DNA of 64,000 bases from assembly GCA_963764695.1 (NCBI GenBank), contig CAVXTW010000014.1, forward strand, positions 496,001 to 560,000. The letters are read 5' to 3'. The translations under genes and the position numbers were made by a program. Positions 19,491 through 28,143 of the stretch are shown here, piece by piece. This stretch comes from DATFRY01 sp963764695. Lineage in GTDB: Bacteria; Myxococcota_A; Polyangia; Haliangiales; Haliangiaceae. The notes beneath the pieces are model-generated. The model was not told where the DNA came from. It searched no databases and saw only the letters and a list, made by a program, of their open reading frames with translations. Each line of letters starts with the position of its first letter. The first letter of the stretch is position 1.

Positions 19491-22003
19491 AGCACGGGCT
19501 GCCGATCGCGGCCGCCCTCCTCATCGCCTGTCTCGGCGCCTGCCGGAGCGCCGACGCGCCCGACCCCAAGGGGCTCCTCGAGCGAGGCCAGGCCGAGCTC
19601 GACCGCGGGAACCTCAACGTCGCGGCCGAGCTCGCCGAGCGCGGGCACCGCGGTGCCGTCGACGCGGATGACCGCGCGGCGGCATGGTCGCTCCAGGTGC
19701 TGCGCGCGGAGATCCTGGCCGCGCGGCGCCAGCTGGACGAATCGCTGCAGCTGCTGGCCGAGGCGCCTCCACCCGGCGTTCCGCCCGCCGTGCGCGCCCG
19801 CAGCCTGATGATCCACGCCAACGCCCTGTGCGAGATCGAGGCGCATGGCGAGTCCCGGGAAGACCCCTCCGTATCGGAGGGCCTTCTCGACCGGGCCGCA
19901 CAGATCGCGCGCGAGCTCTCGTCAACTCGCCTGACCGCCGAGGTCGCGGTCCGCCGCGGGATCTGCGCCCTCATCCGGAATCAGAACGACCGCGCCGAGA
20001 AGGAGCTCCGGCAAGGATGGACCGCGGCGCGCGCCGCCGGTTTGCGCAACGTGCAGTCCCACGCCGCCGTCGGGCTCGGCCTCTTGCGCATGTACGCGGC
20101 GCGCTACGACGACGCGGCCGACTGGTTCGAGCGCGGCCTGAAGCTGTCGGCCGGGGAGGCGATCGACGTCAAGAACATCGGCAACCTCGGCTGGTGCTAC
20201 CGCATGCTGGGCGACACGGAGAAGGCCGTGCCGCTCCTGCTCGAGACGGTGGCGATCGCGACCCGGCAGGGCCTGGCCGAGAACGCCGCCATCGCGCTCT
20301 TCCACCTGGGGGAGGTCCACATCCAGCTCCAGGACCTGCGCGCGGCGCGTGGCTACTTCGTGCGCGCCCAGGCTCTGTGGCACAAGCTGGGGCAGAAGGA
20401 CCTCGAGCTCGAGGCGTTCGGGCTGCTCCAGGTGCTGGCGCTCGAGCAGCGTGACACCGCGGCGGCCCGCGCCTATGCGGCGGAGGCGTCGAGCCTGCTC
20501 GGGCCCGGCAGCGCCGGGCGGTTGCCCACCATGGTCGAGGCGCGGCTGCACGCCGAGCGCGGCGACCAGGACGCAGCGCGGCAGGTCTACGAGCGGATCG
20601 CCGACCCGCGCGCCGACCAGGTCACCCTGGGCAGCACCGCCGATCAGCGATGGCAGGCACTCGCCGAGCTCGCCAGCCTCGAGGTGGCCCAGGGCAACAC
20701 CGCCGCCGCCGCGCGCGCCTTCCAGCGGGCTCAGCAGGCGATCGAGGAGATGCGGTCGAAGCTGCAGCAGGACACCTACGACTTCCTGCTGTTCTCCAGC
20801 CTGAACGACTTCTACGGCCGCTACGCCGCGTTCCTGGTCGATCAGGGCCGGGCCAGCGAGGCGCTGGCGCTGGTCGATCGCAGCCGCGGGCGCGTGCTGT
20901 GGGAGCGCCTGGCGCCCGGCGCGGCCGCTGTCTCGCCGGAGCGCTTCGAGCCGGCCGCGCGCGAGTCGCGGGCGGTGCTGCTGTCGTACTGGCTGGGCGA
21001 GCGGTCGTTTCTCTGGGTCGTGACCGCGGCCTCGACCGAGGTGCACGAGCTGCCGCCCGCCGCCCAGATCCGCTCGCGGGTCGAGCGCTACCAGGAGCTG
21101 GTGCAGCGCTCGCGCGACCCGCTCGAGATGCCGGCCAGCGCGACCGGCGATCTCTACACGCTGCTGGTGGCGCCGGCGCAGTCGCGGATCCAGAAGGGCT
21201 CGCGCGTGGTGATCGTGCCGGACGGGGCGCTCCACGAGCTCAGCTTCGACACGCTGGTGGTGCCGTCGCCGGTGCCGCACTACTGGATCGAGGACGTCGT
21301 GACGATGCGGGCGCCGTCGCTGGGGCTGCTCACCGCGCCGCGCGCGCCGTCGGCTCCTCCGGACCGCGCGCTGCTGGCCATCGGCGACCCGGTCCAGCCC
21401 AGCCACGAGTTCCCGGCCCTGCCCAACGCGGGGCGCGAGATGGCCGAGGTGGTGCGCCACTTTCCCGCGGCAAAGGTCGTGTCGGTGAGCGGCGCCGCGG
21501 CCACGCCGCCGGCCTATCGCGACGCGGATCCATCGCGCTTCGCGTACATCCACTTCGCCGCGCACGCGACCAGCCAGGCCGAGCAGCCGCTCGAGTCGGC
21601 GGTCGTGCTGTCGCAGAAGGACCTCGGCTTCAAGCTGTACGCCCACGAGATCGTCACCCTGCCGATCCGCGCGGAGGTCGTGACCCTGTCGGCGTGCCGC
21701 GGCGCCGGTGCCCGCGCGTACCGCGGCGAGGGGCTGGTCGGCTTTGCCTGGGCGTTCCTGCGCGCGGGAGCCAGGCAGGTGGTCGCCGGGCTGTGGAACG
21801 TGGAGGACGCGTCAACCGCGCGCGTGATGAGTGGCCTGTACGGGCACCTCGCGAGCGGCATGTCACCCCCCGAGGCCCTGCGCGAGGCCCGCTTGGCGCT
21901 CGTGCACGATCCGGGCGCCTATCGCAAGCCCTTCTACTGGGGGCCCTTCGTGGTCTACGTGCAGCAGCAGGGCGTACAGCTGGCGGCCGCCGACCAGCGA
22001 TAA
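19487..22003 (+). CDS. TPR-CHAT domain lipoprotein (caspase-like cysteine protease)
   Basis: 838 residues. The N-terminus is a lipoprotein signal (lipobox 'CLGAC', Cys about residue 19), so the protein should sit outside the cytoplasm, anchored to a membrane. Residues from about 25 to 430 are TPR-like repeats. The C-terminal ~350 residues are a CHAT domain (clan CD, caspase-like): catalytic His693 in 'YIHFAAHAT' and Cys737 in 'LSACRGAG', followed by the family motif 'GLVGFAWAFLRAGARQVV'. CHAT proteases cleave specific partner proteins; some act in bacterial immunity or programmed death, but those are usually cytosolic. It is translationally coupled to protein B, so the natural guess is that A and B are partners or substrates. 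The residues needed for activity are intact. Confidence 0.92.
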   Translation: MKHGLPIAAALLIACLGACRSADAPDPKGLLERGQAELDRGNLNVAAELAERGHRGAVDADDRAAAWSLQVLRAEILAARRQLDESLQLLAEAPPPGVPPAVRARSLMIHANALCEIEAHGESREDPSVSEGLLDRAAQIARELSSTRLTAEVAVRRGICALIRNQNDRAEKELRQGWTAARAAGLRNVQSHAAVGLGLLRMYAARYDDAADWFERGLKLSAGEAIDVKNIGNLGWCYRMLGDTEKAVPLLLETVAIATRQGLAENAAIALFHLGEVHIQLQDLRAARGYFVRAQALWHKLGQKDLELEAFGLLQVLALEQRDTAAARAYAAEASSLLGPGSAGRLPTMVEARLHAERGDQDAARQVYERIADPRADQVTLGSTADQRWQALAELASLEVAQGNTAAAARAFQRAQQAIEEMRSKLQQDTYDFLLFSSLNDFYGRYAAFLVDQGRASEALALVDRSRGRVLWERLAPGAAAVSPERFEPAARESRAVLLSYWLGERSFLWVVTAASTEVHELPPAAQIRSRVERYQELVQRSRDPLEMPASATGDLYTLLVAPAQSRIQKGSRVVIVPDGALHELSFDTLVVPSPVPHYWIEDVVTMRAPSLGLLTAPRAPSAPPDRALLAIGDPVQPSHEFPALPNAGREMAEVVRHFPAAKVVSVSGAAATPPAYRDADPSRFAYIHFAAHATSQAEQPLESAVVLSQKDLGFKLYAHEIVTLPIRAEVVTLSACRGAGARAYRGEGLVGFAWAFLRAGARQVVAGLWNVEDASTARVMSGLYGHLASGMSPPEALREARLALVHDPGAYRKPFYWGPFVVYVQQQGVQLAAADQR

Positions 22004-22013
22004 CTGCGCGAGC

Positions 22014-22025
22014 CGCCACGTGGCG
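22014..22025. terminator. Perfect 12-bp palindrome after the CHAT gene
   Basis: 'CGCCACGTGGCG' is fully self-complementary and lies 11 nt after the CHAT stop codon. It may mark the end of the module's transcript. There is no T-tract, so the terminator call is weak. Confidence 0.3.
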
Positions 22026-22152
22026 CGACCTATCTCACATTGTCGCCGGCCGCCTTTGCCTCAAGACACATCTCGACGCCGGGTCCAGAACCCCTCAAAC
22101 TGGCCGCTCCTGTGTCTGACCTTGCTTCTGTAGCAGCGAGGGGTAGGGAGCG

Positions 22153-24340
22153 ATGTCGGTGAAACAGTCCATGTACCGCGTGGGGGCGGCGGCGCTCTTC
22201 TTGTGCCTGGTGTCGTGCACCGGCTTCATCACCAGTGATGATGATGACGGCGACGGCAACGGAGGTGATGGCGACGGGGGCGACAACGGCGGCGACGGCG
22301 GCGTCAACGAGGGCCCGTATACCGGCGAGCTGGGCACCATCCTGTTCGCCACCCAGGTGCCGGTCGGCGGCATCGGCACGCGCACGGCCCCGTTCTCGAA
22401 TCACCTGAGCTCGGTCGAGTCGGCGCCGCGCGGCGGCGATCTCGATGATCCGCTACCCGGACGGCACCCTGCGCAACCTGACCCGCGAGGCCGGCTACGG
22501 CGACGAGGGGGAGATGCAGCTGGGCAACGCCATCGCGGTGCGCGAGCCGGTCGTGCACTGGAGCGGCAACCGGGCCCTGTTCTCGATGATCGTGGGCGCG
22601 GTGACCGAGCGCTACGACCAGGACGACGACTTCCGCTGGCAGATCTACGAGGCCACCGGGCTGGCGCGCGACGAGGACGTGGCGATCCGGCGCATCGAGG
22701 GCCAGCCAAACTACAACAACGTCTCGCCCGCGTACGGCTCCAACAACCAGATCCTGTTCGTCTCCGACCGGCCGCGCGCCGGCGAGGAGCACCTGTACCC
22801 GCAGCTGGACGAGTACGAGTCGATGCCGAGCACCGTCGGCATCTACAGCCTCGACGAGGATGCTGGCGACCTCGAGCTCATCGAGCACGCGCCCAGCGGC
22901 GTCTTCTCGATCACTGTCAACACGTACGGCCGCGTGGTGTTCACCAAGTGGGACCACCTGCAGCGCGACCAGCAGGCCGACGACGACGAGCTGGCCGATC
23001 GCTACGGCGTGCTCACCTACGAGAACGAGTCAACCGGCGCGGCCGGCGACGCCACCCTGGCCGGCTCCGAGATGTTCCCCGAGGCGCGCGACGAGGACGC
23101 GGTCGGCGCCGACCCGGCCATCAGCGGCCACCGCTTCAACCAGTTCTTCGCCTGGGAGATGGACCAGGACGGCAGCGCGGAGGAGACGCTCAACCACGTC
23201 GGCCGCCAGGAGTGGGGCGGCTCGTACACCGAGGGAACCTTCGTCTCCGACGACAACCTCGACTACGAGGCCCAGGACGTCTTCCGCGGCACCAACGTGT
23301 CGCTGCGCAGCGACGGCGGCGTGTTCCACATCCGCCAGGACGCGACCGATCCGGCCTGGTACCTGGCCACCGAGGCGCCCGAGTTCGGCGGCGGCGGCGG
23401 CGGCGACCTGGTACGCCTGCAGGGCGATCCGGCGGTCAACCCGGAGGACATGGCCGTCGAGCGGCTCACGCCGGACGACACCGGCCTCTATCGCAGCCCG
23501 CTGCGCCTCAGCGACGGCGCCTACGTCGCGGTGCACTCGCCGGGCGGCGGCGACGAGGGCGGGCTGCAGTATCGCCTGACCGTGCTGGCCGCCGACGGCG
23601 ACCGCTACGCCGCCAGCCAGCGCGTCACCGCCGGCATCGAGCGCACCGTGTCCTGGTTCACGCCCGACCGGGTGGCCGATTTCTCCGGCCCGCTGTGGGA
23701 GATGGATCCGGTCGAGGTCGCGCCGCGCGAGGTGCCGCCGTTCCGCGACAAGCAGCTGCCGGCGGTCGAGCAGACCGTGTTCGACGAGGTCGGCGTCAAC
23801 GCGGACACGCTCAGCGCCTGGCTGCGCGAGCGCGAGCTGGCCCTGGTCATCAGCCGCAACGTGACCCAGCGCGACCGCAACGACGTGCAGCAGCCGTACA
23901 ACCTGCGCGTGCCGGGCGGGGTGTCGTCGGCGCCGCGCGACGGCACCGTCTACGACATCAGCCACCTCCAGTTCGTCCAGGGCGACCTGATCCGCGCGTA
24001 CGAGAGCGGCAACGAAGGCCGCCGCGTGCTGGCCAGGCCGATGCACGAGGACAATCTGGTGACCGATCCGGACGGCCCGGCCGGCAGCGTCACGCTGGGG
24101 ACCGACGGCTCGATGGCCGCGTTCGTGCCGGCGCGCCGCGCCATGTCGTGGCAGCTCGTCGCGCCGGACGGCAGCGCGGTGGTGCGCGAGCGCAACTGGG
24201 TGTCGTTCCGCGCCGGCGAGATCCGCGTGTGCGCCGCCTGTCACGGCATCAACAAGGAGAGCCAGACAGGGCAGGGAGAGCCGGAGAACCAGCCCGAGGC
24301 GCTGCGCACGCTTCTGCAAGACTGGCTGGCGACCCAGTAA
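22153..24340 (+). pseudogene. c-heme lipoprotein with PD40-type beta-propeller (hydrazine-synthase-alpha-like), one frameshift
   Basis: About 728 residues after removing one extra base near 22435-22446, where the frame shifts by +1. GGGAG precedes ATG 22153. The lipoprotein signal ends in 'CLVSC', followed by an Asp/Gly-rich tether of about 25 residues. The main body resembles WD40-like PD40/TolB propellers and the middle domain of hydrazine-synthase alpha-type proteins ('YPDGTLRNLTREAG', 'WSGNRALFSMIVG', 'FTKWDHLQRDQQ'). A single c-type heme site, 'VCAACHG', lies about 35 residues from the C-terminus. I infer an envelope electron-transfer or sensing lipoprotein; no anammox function is implied. 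The reading resumes cleanly after the break, so the gene is probably intact in the organism. Confidence 0.75.
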
Positions 24341-24349
24341 GTAGCGCCC

Positions 24350-24376
24350 CGGGCGAGGGCCGGCCACAATCGCCCG
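24350..24376. terminator. Hairpin between the heme lipoprotein and the LigD-type polymerase
   Basis: 'CGGGCGA' (24350-24356) and 'TCGCCCG' (24370-24376) form a 7-bp perfect stem with a 13-nt loop, 10 nt after the upstream stop codon. It abuts the GTG at 24377, which makes that codon a poor start and favours ATG 24401 for the next gene. Confidence 0.4.
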
Positions 24377-24400
24377 GTGGCCAGGAGCGAGAAGGTGGTC

Positions 24401-25630
24401 ATGCAGGTGGCCGGCCGCGAGGTCGCCATCAGCAACCCGGGCAAGCTCTACTTCCCGCGCGCGGGCCACACGAAGCTCGACGTGGTCCGCTACTACGAGG
24501 CGGTGGCCGAGCACGCGCTGCGCGGGGCCGGCGGACGCCCCAACGTGATGAAGCGCTACGTCGACGGCGCGGAGGGAGAGTTCTTCTTCCAGAAGCGCGC
24601 CCCCGACAAGCGGCCCGACTGGATCGAGACGGTCGAGCTGCGGTTCCCGTCCGGGCGCACCGCCAGCGAGGTGGTCCTGCGCGACGCGGCCCAGCTGCTG
24701 TGGATGGTCAACCTGGGCTGCATCGATCTCAATCCGCACCCGGTGCGGGCCGACGATCTCGATCACCCGGACGAGCTGCGCATCGATCTGGATCCGGGGC
24801 CCGAGGTGAGCTTCGACCAGGTCCGCCGGGTGGCGCTCATCGCCGGCGAGGTGCTGGGCGACCACGGCCTGGTCGGCTGGCCCAAGACCTCCGGCTCGCG
24901 CGGCATGCACATCAACGTCAGGATCGAGCGGCGCTGGACCTTCGACCAGGTGCGCCGCTCGGCGCTGGCGGTGGCCCGCGAGGTGGAGCGGCGCGCCCCG
25001 ACGCTGGCCACCAGCTCGTGGTGGAAGGAGGAGCGCGAGGGCGTGTTCCTCGACTACAACCAGAACGCCAAGGACCGCACCGTGGCGTCGGCCTACGCGG
25101 TGCGGCCCACGCCGGACGCGCGCGTGTCGATGCCGCTCCGCTGGGACGACGTGGCCGACTGCGATCCGACCCGCTACACGCTGGCCACCGTGCCGGCGCT
25201 GGTGGCGGAGCGCGGCGACGCGGCCGAGGGCATCGACGCATCGGTCGGATCGCTCGACTCGCTGCTCGAGCTGTCGGCGGCCCAGGAAGAGGCCGGGCAG
25301 GGGGACGCGCCGTGGCCGCCGCACTACAACAAGCAGCCGGGCGAGGCGCCGCGGGTCACGCCGTCGCGCCGTCGCGCCCTGGCCCACCCGCTCATCACCA
25401 TCTCCAAGGCGGCGAAGAAGGACGACGCGCTGGCCGGCCTCGAGCGCTGGAAGGCGCGCCACCCGGACGCGGCCAGCAAGCTCACCCCGTCCGACGTGCT
25501 GGTCGACGCCATGCGCGGCCGCTACACCACCTGGACGCGCATCCGGGTCAACCTGCGCCACGTCCCGGAAGGCGAGCGTCCGGCGGAGGCGCCGCCGGAT
25601 CCGGACTACGACCCCTGGTCGAGCGAGTGA
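24401..25630 (+). CDS. ligD: LigD-type NHEJ polymerase/primase domain protein (stand-alone)
   Basis: 409 residues from ATG 24401, preceded by GAAGG; a GTG at 24377 would add eight residues. It matches the polymerase (PolDom, archaeo-eukaryotic primase) part of LigD: 'ISNPGKLYFPRAGHTKLD' at the N-terminus, catalytic 'RIDLDPGPEV' with the Asp pair, and 'TSGSRGMHINV'. By family knowledge it fills gaps and adds ribonucleotides at broken ends during non-homologous end joining. The C-terminus (about residues 320-400) is charged and extends beyond the core. No ligase or nuclease domain is fused, but an ATP-dependent ligase is encoded tail to tail 25 bp away, so together they supply the split form of LigD. 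No Ku gene is in the window. Confidence 0.92.
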   Translation: MQVAGREVAISNPGKLYFPRAGHTKLDVVRYYEAVAEHALRGAGGRPNVMKRYVDGAEGEFFFQKRAPDKRPDWIETVELRFPSGRTASEVVLRDAAQLLWMVNLGCIDLNPHPVRADDLDHPDELRIDLDPGPEVSFDQVRRVALIAGEVLGDHGLVGWPKTSGSRGMHINVRIERRWTFDQVRRSALAVAREVERRAPTLATSSWWKEEREGVFLDYNQNAKDRTVASAYAVRPTPDARVSMPLRWDDVADCDPTRYTLATVPALVAERGDAAEGIDASVGSLDSLLELSAAQEEAGQGDAPWPPHYNKQPGEAPRVTPSRRRALAHPLITISKAAKKDDALAGLERWKARHPDAASKLTPSDVLVDAMRGRYTTWTRIRVNLRHVPEGERPAEAPPDPDYDPWSSE

Positions 25631-25655
25631 ACCGGGAGGCCTCGGTCTCCGCCAG

Positions 25656-26729
25656 TCAGTCGCGGCGGTCGAAGATCTGCTGCAGCTCGTAGGGCGGCGC
25701 GACCTCGAGCTGGTCGTAGCGGCAGTCGGCCGGCGGCTTGTCGGGCCGCCAGCGCTTGAACTGGGCCGGGTGGCGGAAGCGATCGCCCTGCATGTGATCG
25801 AAGCCGACCTCGCACGACAGCTCGACCCGGAGCGGCTCCCACGACAGGTCCTTGCCGCGGTTCCACCGGCTTGTCGCGCCCGGCCTGCGCTGGTGCTCGT
25901 CGTCGCTGGCCCACTCGCGCCACGGGTGGTTGTCGAGCGCGCCCTCGCGCAGCGGGGCCAGCTCCTCGGCCAGCTCGCGCCGGCGCACGGCGCTGAACGC
26001 CGACGCCACGCCCACGTGGTGCAGCACGCCGGCGTCGTCGTAGAGGCCGAGCAGGAGCGAGCCGACAAGGGTCTGCGGCCCGTTCTTGTGCCAGCGGAAG
26101 CCGGCCACCACGCAGTCGGCCGTGCGCGCGTGCTTGACCTTGATGAGCGCGCGCTCGCCCGCGCGATAGGTCCCGTCGAGACGCTTGGCGATCACGCCGT
26201 CGAGCCCGGCCCCCTCGAAGCGGCGGAACCAGTCGGCGGCCAGCTCGCGGTCCTGGGTCGACGGGGTGAGGTGGAGCGGCGCGGCCAGCTGGCCGACGAC
26301 CTGCTCGAGGCGCGCGCGCCGCTCGGTCAGCGGCAGCTCGCGCAGGTCGTTGTCTCCCTCGGCGAGCAGGTCCCACACCACCAGCGACGACGGCGTCTCG
26401 CGCGCCAGCATCGCCACCCGGGTCGCGGCCGGATGGATGCGCTGGAGCAGGGCGTCGAAGTCGAGGCCCTTGGGCCCCGCGATCACGATCTCGCCGTCGA
26501 GCACGCAGCGGGCCGGCAGCTGGGCCAGGATCGGCTCGCCCAGCTCCGGGAAGTAGCGGTTCATCGGCTTGAGGTCGCGGCTCTGCACCAGCCACTCGTC
26601 GCCGTCGCGGAACACGATGGTGCGAAAGCCGTCCCACTTCGGCTCGTACAGCCAGCCGTCGCCTTTCGGCAGATCGGCGGCCGCCTTGGCCAGCATCGGC
26701 TCGACAGGAGATGAGAACGGGAGGTTCAC
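25656..26729 (-). CDS. ATP-dependent DNA ligase of NHEJ type (LigC/LigD ligase domain)
   Basis: 357 residues. The adenylation motif I is 'EPKWDGFR' with Lys31 as nucleotidyl acceptor. Other landmarks are 'CVLDGEIVI' (motif III), 'LDGVIAKRLDGTY' (motif IV) and 'ALIKVKHARTADCVV' (motif V), followed by an OB-fold domain with 'KPPADCRYDQLEV' near the C-terminus. It seals DNA nicks or breaks using ATP. It is convergent with the LigD-type polymerase gene, only 25 bp separating the stop codons, which supports a shared NHEJ role. The gene upstream in the same direction encodes an unrelated-looking lipoprotein 40 bp away. Confidence 0.93.
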   Translation of the reverse strand: MNLPFSSPVEPMLAKAAADLPKGDGWLYEPKWDGFRTIVFRDGDEWLVQSRDLKPMNRYFPELGEPILAQLPARCVLDGEIVIAGPKGLDFDALLQRIHPAATRVAMLARETPSSLVVWDLLAEGDNDLRELPLTERRARLEQVVGQLAAPLHLTPSTQDRELAADWFRRFEGAGLDGVIAKRLDGTYRAGERALIKVKHARTADCVVAGFRWHKNGPQTLVGSLLLGLYDDAGVLHHVGVASAFSAVRRRELAEELAPLREGALDNHPWREWASDDEHQRRPGATSRWNRGKDLSWEPLRVELSCEVGFDHMQGDRFRHPAQFKRWRPDKPPADCRYDQLEVAPPYELQQIFDRRD

Positions 26730-26769
26730 ACCGAGACGATGCGCGGCCCCGGGCGCGAGCGCAAGCGCA

Positions 26770-27339
26770 TCAGCCGCAAGGCGGCGGGTTGGCCGGCTCG
26801 CACCAGGTGGCGTCGAAGTCGCCGGTCATCATCTCCTCGTCGCCGAGCAGGCGCCAGGTGCCCACGGCGCTGTCGCCCGCCGCGTAGGAGTCGAAGTGGA
26901 TGTCGCCGCTCGAGAAGGAGCGGCACGGCGCGGTGCCGCCCGGGCAGAACGCGCCGCTGCCGGAGGCCTCGGTCGGCGCGAAGGAGTAGGTCACCGGGGC
27001 CATGATGTCCTGGGTCCAGACGTCGAGCAGCACGTGCGGCGCGAGCTCGTCGACCGCGCAGCTGTCCTCGGCGTCGGCGTCCCCCAGCGAGATGCGGACG
27101 GCCGGGCCGTCGTTCGGAGCGCACCAGGGCGCGATGATGTGGCGCGAGTACGGCCCCGCGCTGGCGTCGCCGCGCGACCCCGCGTCGCCGTCGGCTCCGC
27201 TATCGTCGCCGCCGCCTCCCGTGCTGGCGTCGGCGCTGGAGGCGTCCGCGCCCGTGCCATCCTCGCCGCCGTCGTCGTCGCCACCGCAGGCCGCGACCAC
27301 TGCGCACAGCAAGATGGATCCAAGGGCCCTGTAGCGCAT
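26770..27339 (-). CDS. Small lipoprotein with Asp/Ser/Gly-rich tether; function unknown
   Basis: 189 residues. The signal peptide ends in the lipobox 'VVAAC' (Cys about residue 18), followed by about 45 residues rich in Asp, Gly, Ser and Ala, which looks like a flexible surface tether. The C-terminal ~120 residues form a small domain with several cysteines ('WCAPNDG', 'SCAVDEL', 'FCPGG', 'WCEPANPP'), which could form disulfides outside the cytoplasm. No family is recognised. It may share a transcript with the DNA ligase gene 40 bp downstream, although a functional link is not obvious. Confidence 0.7.
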   Translation of the reverse strand: MRYRALGSILLCAVVAACGGDDDGGEDGTGADASSADASTGGGGDDSGADGDAGSRGDASAGPYSRHIIAPWCAPNDGPAVRISLGDADAEDSCAVDELAPHVLLDVWTQDIMAPVTYSFAPTEASGSGAFCPGGTAPCRSFSSGDIHFDSYAAGDSAVGTWRLLGDEEMMTGDFDATWCEPANPPPCG

Positions 27340-27559
27340 GACCTGGACAAGGTAGCAAACAGGGGACCAGGGCCGGGCGAATATGGTTTCAGGCGGCCTA
27401 CCTCCGTGGTTTCGCTAGCTCAGCAATGGGTCAGATTCCGTGAGCCGGGCAGCAGGGCTCGATGTGGCGAGTCCGCTCGCTGACCCTCTCCTCGCGCTCG
27501 ACGTGGTGCTGGTCCCGGTGGTTCGGCGCTTGCACCTCATGCCGATCCGAGGAGACATC

Positions 27560-28102
27560 ATGGAGAGCAAGGCAAAGCTGTTCGGGCATCCGATTCACCA
27601 GATGCTCATCGTCTTTCCGCTCGGCCTGCTGGGCACGTCGTTCGTGTTCGACATCATCCACGTGGCCACAGACAGCGGCCGATGGGCCGACGTCGCCTTC
27701 TGGATGATCGCCAGCGGCATCATCGGCGGCCTGGTCGCCGCCGTCTTCGGGGTCATCGACTTCCTGGCCATCCAGAGCGGAACGCGGGCGCGATCTGTCG
27801 GCGTGCTGCATGGCGTCGGCAACGTCGTGGTCGTCGCGCTGTTCGCCGTGAGCTGGCTGCTGCGCAAGGATGCGCCGGCCGACCCGGGCGTGCTGCCGAT
27901 CGTGCTGTCCGCCGTCGGCGTCTCGCTGGCCCTGTTCACGGGCTGGCTGGGCGGCGAGCTGGTGAACCGACTGGGCGTGGGCGTCTCCGACGGCGCTCAC
28001 CTGGACGCGCCCAGCTCGCTGTCAGACCGCCCCGCCTCCGAGCGGGCCAGCGGCCGCGGGCGTCCGGGACGCCTCGAGCCGGGCGCGACGAGGTCCGGAT
28101 GA
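27560..28102 (+). CDS. DUF2231-family membrane protein
   Basis: 180 residues. GAGGAGA lies four bases before ATG 27560 and fixes the start. The N-terminal motif 'LFGHPIHQMLIVFPLGLL' is the DUF2231 signature, and four hydrophobic segments follow ('FWMIASGIIGGLVAAVFG', 'GNVVVVALFAVSWLL', 'VLPIVLSAVGVSLALF' and the first). The C-terminus is a polar cytoplasmic or periplasmic tail of about 40 residues. The conserved His residues suggest heme or metal binding in some relatives, but the function is not established. It is convergent with the MYXO-CTERM gene. Confidence 0.88.
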   Translation: MESKAKLFGHPIHQMLIVFPLGLLGTSFVFDIIHVATDSGRWADVAFWMIASGIIGGLVAAVFGVIDFLAIQSGTRARSVGVLHGVGNVVVVALFAVSWLLRKDAPADPGVLPIVLSAVGVSLALFTGWLGGELVNRLGVGVSDGAHLDAPSSLSDRPASERASGRGRPGRLEPGATRSG

Positions 28103-28143
28103 TCAGCGGCGCCTGAGCCGGACCAGCAGCGCCGGGTGATCGG

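Noticed and set aside
22153..24340. Hydrazine synthase, and hence an anammox function
   Set aside because: Only the general propeller and heme layout is shared; no other anammox gene is present and the organism looks like a myxobacterium.
27405..27480. tRNA-like sequence containing 'tagctcag', as in a tRNA D arm
   Set aside because: No matching acceptor stem or T-arm (GGTTCGA) follows at the right distance, and the region does not fold as a cloverleaf.
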